Shown here in pieces: positions 60,108-64,000 of a stretch of 64,000 nt of DNA (positions are counted from its first letter, which is position 1; each line of letters opens with the position of its first letter). Under the pieces are notes generated by a model. The model had not been told where the DNA came from and made no database searches. It saw only the letters and a program-made list of their open reading frames with translations. The translations under genes were made by a program, and so were the position numbers. The stretch is from Paenibacillus methanolicus (GTDB lineage Bacteria > Bacillota > Bacilli > Paenibacillales > Paenibacillaceae): the NCBI RefSeq assembly GCF_008124765.1, contig NZ_VNHS01000007.1:415824-479823 (forward strand), written 5' to 3'.

Positions 60108-60746
60108 TTACCCTTCGTGACCGCCGAACATCGTGTGCGCGTAGAAGACGCCCGCGCCGTACGCGCCCGTGTTCGCGATCGTGACGTCCATGACGGCGTC
60201 ATACGTTGCTTGGCGCGCCCAGTCGCGCTGATACTCGAGCATGACGGACAGCCAGGTGACCGGGATGGCCCCGGCTTGGATCATGCGCTGCACGGCCATG
60301 TCGTGGGCTTCGGTCGTCGTGCCGCCGGACGCGTCGGTGACGATATACACCTCGTAACCGTCTCGGATCGCGGAGATCGTCGGGAACGCCAGACAGACTT
60401 CCGTCCAGAGCGCGGCCATGATCAGCTTCTTGCGCCCCGTCTGCTTCACCGCCGCGACGAAATTCTCGTCCTCCCAGGAGTTCATCGACGTCCGGTCGAT
60501 CGGCTTGTAGTCCGGGAATACCTCTTGAATGTGCGGATGAATCGGGCCGGAGAACGTGTCGGCGGCGACGGTCGTCAGGACGATCGGGGCGTTGAACACT
60601 TTCGCGGTTTTGGCCAAGCCGACCGTGTTGTTGATGATCGCCTGCCGGTCGCCGCTCTGCGTGCCGAACAGCATTTGCGGCTGATGATCGATAAGAATAA
60701 TGGCCGAATTGTCCGGCGTCAGCAAATCTTCTTTCGCGTTGAACAT
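60108..60746 (-). CDS. Isochorismatase-family hydrolase (YcaC-like)
   Basis: The start at 60746 (AGGGA site) gives 212 aa. The catalytic triad positions of the cysteine hydrolase family are visible: Asp in AIILIDHQPQML, Lys in TGRKKLIMAALWTEV, Cys in TEVCLAFPTI. The ending YQRDWARQATYDAVMDV resembles E. coli YcaC, whose substrate is not known. It may hydrolyse an amide or imide. A long inverted repeat lies in its upstream region. Confidence 0.88.
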   Translation of the reverse strand: MFNAKEDLLTPDNSAIILIDHQPQMLFGTQSGDRQAIINNTVGLAKTAKVFNAPIVLTTVAADTFSGPIHPHIQEVFPDYKPIDRTSMNSWEDENFVAAVKQTGRKKLIMAALWTEVCLAFPTISAIRDGYEVYIVTDASGGTTTEAHDMAVQRMIQAGAIPVTWLSVMLEYQRDWARQATYDAVMDVTIANTGAYGAGVFYAHTMFGGHEG

Positions 60747-60863
60747 GAAATTCCCTACTTTCGTTATCAAGATGGATACAACCGCGGATCGCCGCCCGGG
60801 CATGGGCCCCGTTGTATGTCATCCATACTAGACAATCCAAAAGTACCCATCAATTCCGTTTTT

Positions 60864-60940
60864 TCTATAGGATCGATAGGGGGCAATTATAGCTTTACCC
60901 AGCCCGCCCGACTATAAAAGTTGCCTATGTTTCCTATAGA
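60864..60940. repeat. 77-bp imperfect inverted repeat
   Basis: Left arm begins TCTATAGGA and carries ATAGG, GCAA and TTATAG. The right arm is its imperfect inverse, ending TCCTATAGA. The loop is about 19 bases, C-rich. It lies between divergent genes, 118 bp from the isochorismatase start, and may be an operator region or a structured RNA. Confidence 0.65.
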
Positions 60941-61095
60941 GAGAACCGTATTGATGGCGGATGAAGCCGTTTACTAGAATGAGAACTAGCCTGGAACAGA
61001 TAGATTATCCGGTTGCCTAAGGGCAATGCTGTCGGGTTATGTGGATGAATGACGGCATGTCCTAAGGCAGGCGGGCAAGAGGGAGGTGTATTCGC

Positions 61096-61269
61096 ATGTG
61101 GGGCTCCATGCTGTTGGCGCTTGGAACGGGAATCGTGATCGGCATCGTCTTTCAGTCGCTTCGCATCCCTTCGCCGGCGCCTCCGTTTCTGGGCTTGCTC
61201 GGCTTATTGGGCATGTTCCTGGGACAGCGGCTCATTCCGTGGATCAAGCTGTGGTTGTCCAGCAAATAA
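61096..61269 (+). CDS. XapX domain protein, 57 aa
   Basis: A short gene: ATG 61096 behind GGGAGG, stop at 61267-61269. Two hydrophobic helices flank a Pro-rich turn: SMLLALGTGIVIGIVFQSL, then IPSPAPPFLGLLGLLGMFLG, the hallmark of XapX (DUF1427) membrane proteins. It precedes the amidohydrolase by 30 bp; XapX genes are often found next to amidohydrolases or isochorismatases, so the two are probably one operon. Function unknown. Confidence 0.85.
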   Translation: MWGSMLLALGTGIVIGIVFQSLRIPSPAPPFLGLLGLLGMFLGQRLIPWIKLWLSSK

Positions 61270-61299
61270 CTAGATTTCAAACGACAAAGGAGAGTAATC

Positions 61300-63138
61300 A
61301 TGTCCGAGCAAACGCGGTTCGAAGAAGCGGATCTGCTAATTTACAATGCAAACGTGGTCACGATGGACGAGGCGCGTCCGGCGGCCTCCGCCGTGGCGAT
61401 CAAGGACGGACGATTCCTGGCGGTCGGCGAGGATGCCGAGGTGATGCGCCACAAGGGGACGGCAACCAGAGTCGTGGACGGCCATAAGCGGATGCTCGTC
61501 CCGGGTCTGAACGACTCGCACATTCACCTCATCCGCGGGGGATTGAACTACAATCTCGAGCTTCGCTGGGACGGCGTGCCTTCGGTGGCGGATGCGCTTC
61601 GCATGCTGAAGGCGCAGGTCGACCGGACGCCGGCGCCGCATTGGGTGCGGGTCGTCGGCGGTTGGACGGAGTTCCAATTCCGCGAGCGCCGGATGCCGAC
61701 GCTGGACGAGATCAACCGGATCGCGCCGGATACGCCGGTGTTCATCCTGAATCTGTACCGGCAGGCGTTCCTGAACAAGGCGGCGCTGCGCGTCGTCGGC
61801 TACACGAAGGACACGCCGAACCCGCCGGGCGGCGAGATTCAGCGGGATGCCGCCGGCAATCCGACGGGGATGCTGATCGCCCGGCCGAACGCGACGATTC
61901 TATACGCGACATTGGCCAGAGGGCCGAAGCTCGGGTACGAGGACCAGCTGAATTCGACCCGGCTGTTCATGCGCGAGCTGAACCGGTTCGGCGTCACGAG
62001 CGTCATCGACGCGGGCGGCGGGTTCCAGAACTATCCGGACGATTACCAGGTGTTCGAGGAGCTCGACCGCCGCGGGGAAATCACGGTGCGCACCGCCTAC
62101 AATCTGTTCACGCAAAATCCGAACAACGAGCTGGCCGATTTCCAAAAGTGGACGTCCTCCTCGCAGCCGTATACCGGCAGCGCTTACTACCGGCATAACG
62201 GGGCCGGGGAGATGCTCGTCTACAGCGCGGCGGACTTCGAGGATTTCGTCGAGCCTCGTCCGGAGCTGCCGGCCGTCCTGGAGAGCGATCTGTACGGCGT
62301 GACCCGCCATCTCGTCCAGCAGCGCTGGCCGTTCCGGCTGCACGCCACGTACGGGGAGTCGATTTCCCGTTTCCTGGACGTATTCGAGCGCGTGAACAAA
62401 GAAGTGCCGTTCAAGGATATCCGTTGGATCTTGGATCATGCCGAGACGATTCACGAGCGGGATCTGGAGCGGGTCGTCGCCTTGGGCGGATCGATCGCCG
62501 TGCAGAGCCGGATGGCGTTCCAAGGGGAATATTTCGTCGACCGCTACGGCGTAGAAGCCGCGGAGAACGCGCCGCCGATCGCGAAGATGCTGAACGCGGG
62601 CCTGCGCGTCGGCGTCGGCACGGACGCGACCCGGGTCGCCAGCTACAACCCGTGGGTCGCGCTATATTGGCTCGTGACGGGCAAGACGCTCGGCGGCTTG
62701 AGCTTGTATCCGGCGTCCAACCGGGTGGAGCGCCACGAAGCGCTGCGCATGTACACGGCGGGCAACGCCTGGTTCTCCAAGGAAGAGGACGTGAAGGGGC
62801 AGATCAAGGCCGGCTATTACGCGGATCTTACGGTGCTCTCGGACAACTTCCTGAACATTCCGGAGGAAGCGATCAAGAAGATCGAATCGGTGCTTACGGT
62901 CGTCGGCGGCCGGATCGTCTACGGCACCGACGAATTCAAGGAATTGTCCCCGCCGGCGCCGCAAGCGAGCCCGGACTGGTCGCCGCATAATTACTTCGGC
63001 GGTTACTATAAGTCGCCGGCATACGGCGGCGGCAGCGGTCAAGGGGAGCAGGCGGCGCATCAAGGGCATCGCCATCATCGCGGCTGCAACCATCACCACG
63101 GCAGCGGATTCTGCGATCTGGATTGCTTCGTGTTCTAG
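61300..63138 (+). CDS. Amidohydrolase (YtcJ-like) with His/Cys-rich tail
   Basis: A 612-residue metal-dependent hydrolase; ATG after AAAGGAGAG. Metal motif NDSHIHL near residue 73, HATYG near 349, WILDHAE near 371 and GTDATRV near 446 fit the Amidohydro_3/YtcJ group. The last ~60 residues are unusual: a Gly/Tyr-rich linker, HQGHRHHRGCNHHHGSG and a CDLDC end. This looks like a metal-binding or storage tail. It may form an operon with the upstream XapX gene and the CDGSH gene 33 bp downstream. Substrate unknown. Confidence 0.87.
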   Translation: MSEQTRFEEADLLIYNANVVTMDEARPAASAVAIKDGRFLAVGEDAEVMRHKGTATRVVDGHKRMLVPGLNDSHIHLIRGGLNYNLELRWDGVPSVADALRMLKAQVDRTPAPHWVRVVGGWTEFQFRERRMPTLDEINRIAPDTPVFILNLYRQAFLNKAALRVVGYTKDTPNPPGGEIQRDAAGNPTGMLIARPNATILYATLARGPKLGYEDQLNSTRLFMRELNRFGVTSVIDAGGGFQNYPDDYQVFEELDRRGEITVRTAYNLFTQNPNNELADFQKWTSSSQPYTGSAYYRHNGAGEMLVYSAADFEDFVEPRPELPAVLESDLYGVTRHLVQQRWPFRLHATYGESISRFLDVFERVNKEVPFKDIRWILDHAETIHERDLERVVALGGSIAVQSRMAFQGEYFVDRYGVEAAENAPPIAKMLNAGLRVGVGTDATRVASYNPWVALYWLVTGKTLGGLSLYPASNRVERHEALRMYTAGNAWFSKEEDVKGQIKAGYYADLTVLSDNFLNIPEEAIKKIESVLTVVGGRIVYGTDEFKELSPPAPQASPDWSPHNYFGGYYKSPAYGGGSGQGEQAAHQGHRHHRGCNHHHGSGFCDLDCFVF

Positions 63139-63171
63139 CGCGAAATTTACGAGAGAGGCGGGCGAATCGAG

Positions 63172-63366
63172 ATGTCCGAGGTTATTATAAAAGTTATCGA
63201 TAACGGCCCCCTGCGCATCATGGGCCAGGTGGAGATGGTCGACGCCGAAGGCAATCGCTTCGAGACGACCGAATCGTTCATCCTGTGCCGCTGCGGCCTG
63301 TCGGACAAGAAGCCCTTCTGCGATATGACGCATCGAGGGAAGTTCGAGAGCGCGCCCCGGGCGTAG
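63172..63366 (+). CDS. CDGSH iron-sulfur domain protein
   Basis: A 64-residue protein. CRCGLSDKKPFCDMTH contains the full ligand set C-x-C-x2-(S/T)-x3-P-x-C-D-x2-H: Cys39, Cys41, Cys50 and His54. This binds a [2Fe-2S] cluster. It follows the amidohydrolase by 33 bp with GAGAGG before the ATG. It probably serves as a redox or cluster-transfer partner; a link to the neighbour is suggested by position only. Confidence 0.93.
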   Translation: MSEVIIKVIDNGPLRIMGQVEMVDAEGNRFETTESFILCRCGLSDKKPFCDMTHRGKFESAPRA

Positions 63367-63469
63367 CAGAACGACGCGGGGAGCGGAAGACGCTTCAGGA
63401 ACTGCGCCTCCCTGCGGGAGCGCCGCGGGGCCGATGCGCGGCGCTTCGCGCAGGCCGTCGGCAACCCAG

Positions 63470-63501
63470 ACAGCCCACATCTGTACTCAGATGTGGGCTG
63501 T
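63470..63501 (+). terminator. Intrinsic terminator
   Basis: ACAGCCCACATCTG/CAGATGTGGGCTGT around TACT, followed by TTTGG. Confidence 0.85.
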
Positions 63502-63670
63502 TTGGTGTACGCAGAAAACAATGTATTAGACGGAGTAAATAAAGGCTTAGACCGTGAAAAAGGTTGTAGACTGGTTGCTGGCACTAAGCTAAAGGTCAGA
63601 TTACGCTAATACTTCCTCTAGTTGGATCATGTGTTAAGATTAACTTAAGAATAGAATTTCGAGGTGCATT

Positions 63671-63928
63671 ATGGAGGATTTGTATAAGATAATTCACGCC
63701 CCAGATAAAGATGTTTATCAGAAGCTTGATGAACAGGTCGATGCATTTTGGCGTTGGTCGAAGACGGTAAAACAAGAATTTGAATGGGAAACAATGTACC
63801 CTAACTGGGAACTTCTCAATACAATATTCGATAAACTAATCGATACAACATCATGTATAGAATGGGATCAGAGAACGATAAATAACTTGCTTTATGTTAT
63901 TGGAACGGTTAAACACCCGAATTCTTGA
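63671..63928 (+). CDS. AT-rich orphan gene, hypothetical, perhaps truncated
   Basis: ATG 63671 with GAGGTG shortly before (85 aa). The sequence is acidic with aromatic clusters (AFWRWSKTVKQEFEWETMYP, CIEWDQRTINNLLYVIG). I do not recognise a family. Base composition is clearly more AT-rich than the rest of the window, and the flanks (63560-64000) share it, so it was probably acquired recently. The abrupt end after VKHPNS may mean loss of a C-terminal part. Confidence 0.6.
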   Translation: MEDLYKIIHAPDKDVYQKLDEQVDAFWRWSKTVKQEFEWETMYPNWELLNTIFDKLIDTTSCIEWDQRTINNLLYVIGTVKHPNS

Positions 63929-64000
63929 GTCTATGCCACTTAACCTACCTAGCGCTTAGATTCTCTTCACTTTCCTCACACTTTTACCGCTTTAGCTTGA

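Overview
The window looks like part of the chromosome of a GC-rich Paenibacillaceae Firmicute (Paenibacillus or Cohnella type). This is inferred from strong AGGAGG ribosome sites, YesM/YesN-type kinase and AraC-domain regulator pairs, Lpl-type sugar importers, an S-layer-homology enzyme and a YmaF homologue. I saw no rRNA, tRNA or CRISPR array. A sequence search would be needed to fix the genus.

Layout. 1-6.8 kb: a divergent sensor kinase (cut by the window edge) faces an oligosaccharide ABC importer and a clan-A glycosidase. 7.0-11.5 kb: a sugar-binding lipoprotein, a histidine kinase and an AraC-type response regulator overlap as a sensing operon; the matching rhamnose/autoinducer-2-like importer (ATPase, two permeases, binding protein) lies at 18.9-23.6 kb. 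Between them are a TetR-controlled efflux pump, an APH-like kinase, a lipoprotein, a secreted beta-propeller, a VOC protein and an AraC regulator. 23.8-29.0 kb: gamma-carbonic-anhydrase-like protein, secreted beta-helix protein, DUF4386 membrane protein and a MalT/LuxR-type regulator.

29.1-32.7 kb is the most unusual part. It is a complete plasmid-like replication module: a Rep-like protein with its own promoter and terminator, an array of 20 iterons (15 bp, consensus CCTCTGCATTACGAA) with spacing that mostly alternates between 18 and 22 bp, a long leader, a predicted ~260-nt minus-strand RNA carrying three different hairpins with the identical loop UUGGCG, and a second protein resembling a DNA-binding replication protein. 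No partition, transfer or integrase gene accompanies it, and ordinary chromosomal genes lie on both sides.

33-47 kb: MarR plus a UvrA-like ABC protein sharing an operator; a Fur-box flavodoxin with a coupled unknown gene; a LacI regulator with four operators around a diverged adenine-deaminase-like gene and a YczE-like membrane protein; an OmpR two-component system; a DJ-1/PfpI operon. 47-57 kb: oxidoreductase, MFS pump, LysR, an FAD oxidoreductase/TetR pair with two matching operators, a heterodimeric ABC exporter, YmaF. 57-64 kb: a serine hydrolase with SLH repeats, Dabb and isochorismatase proteins, XapX, an amidohydrolase, a CDGSH protein and an AT-rich orphan gene.

A dispersed 260-330 bp intergenic repeat occurs at 18.4 and 50.5 kb, and a hairpin-forming 51-bp tandem array lies at 39.2 kb. 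Many operators are visible directly as repeated palindromes, so much of the local regulation can be read from the sequence.
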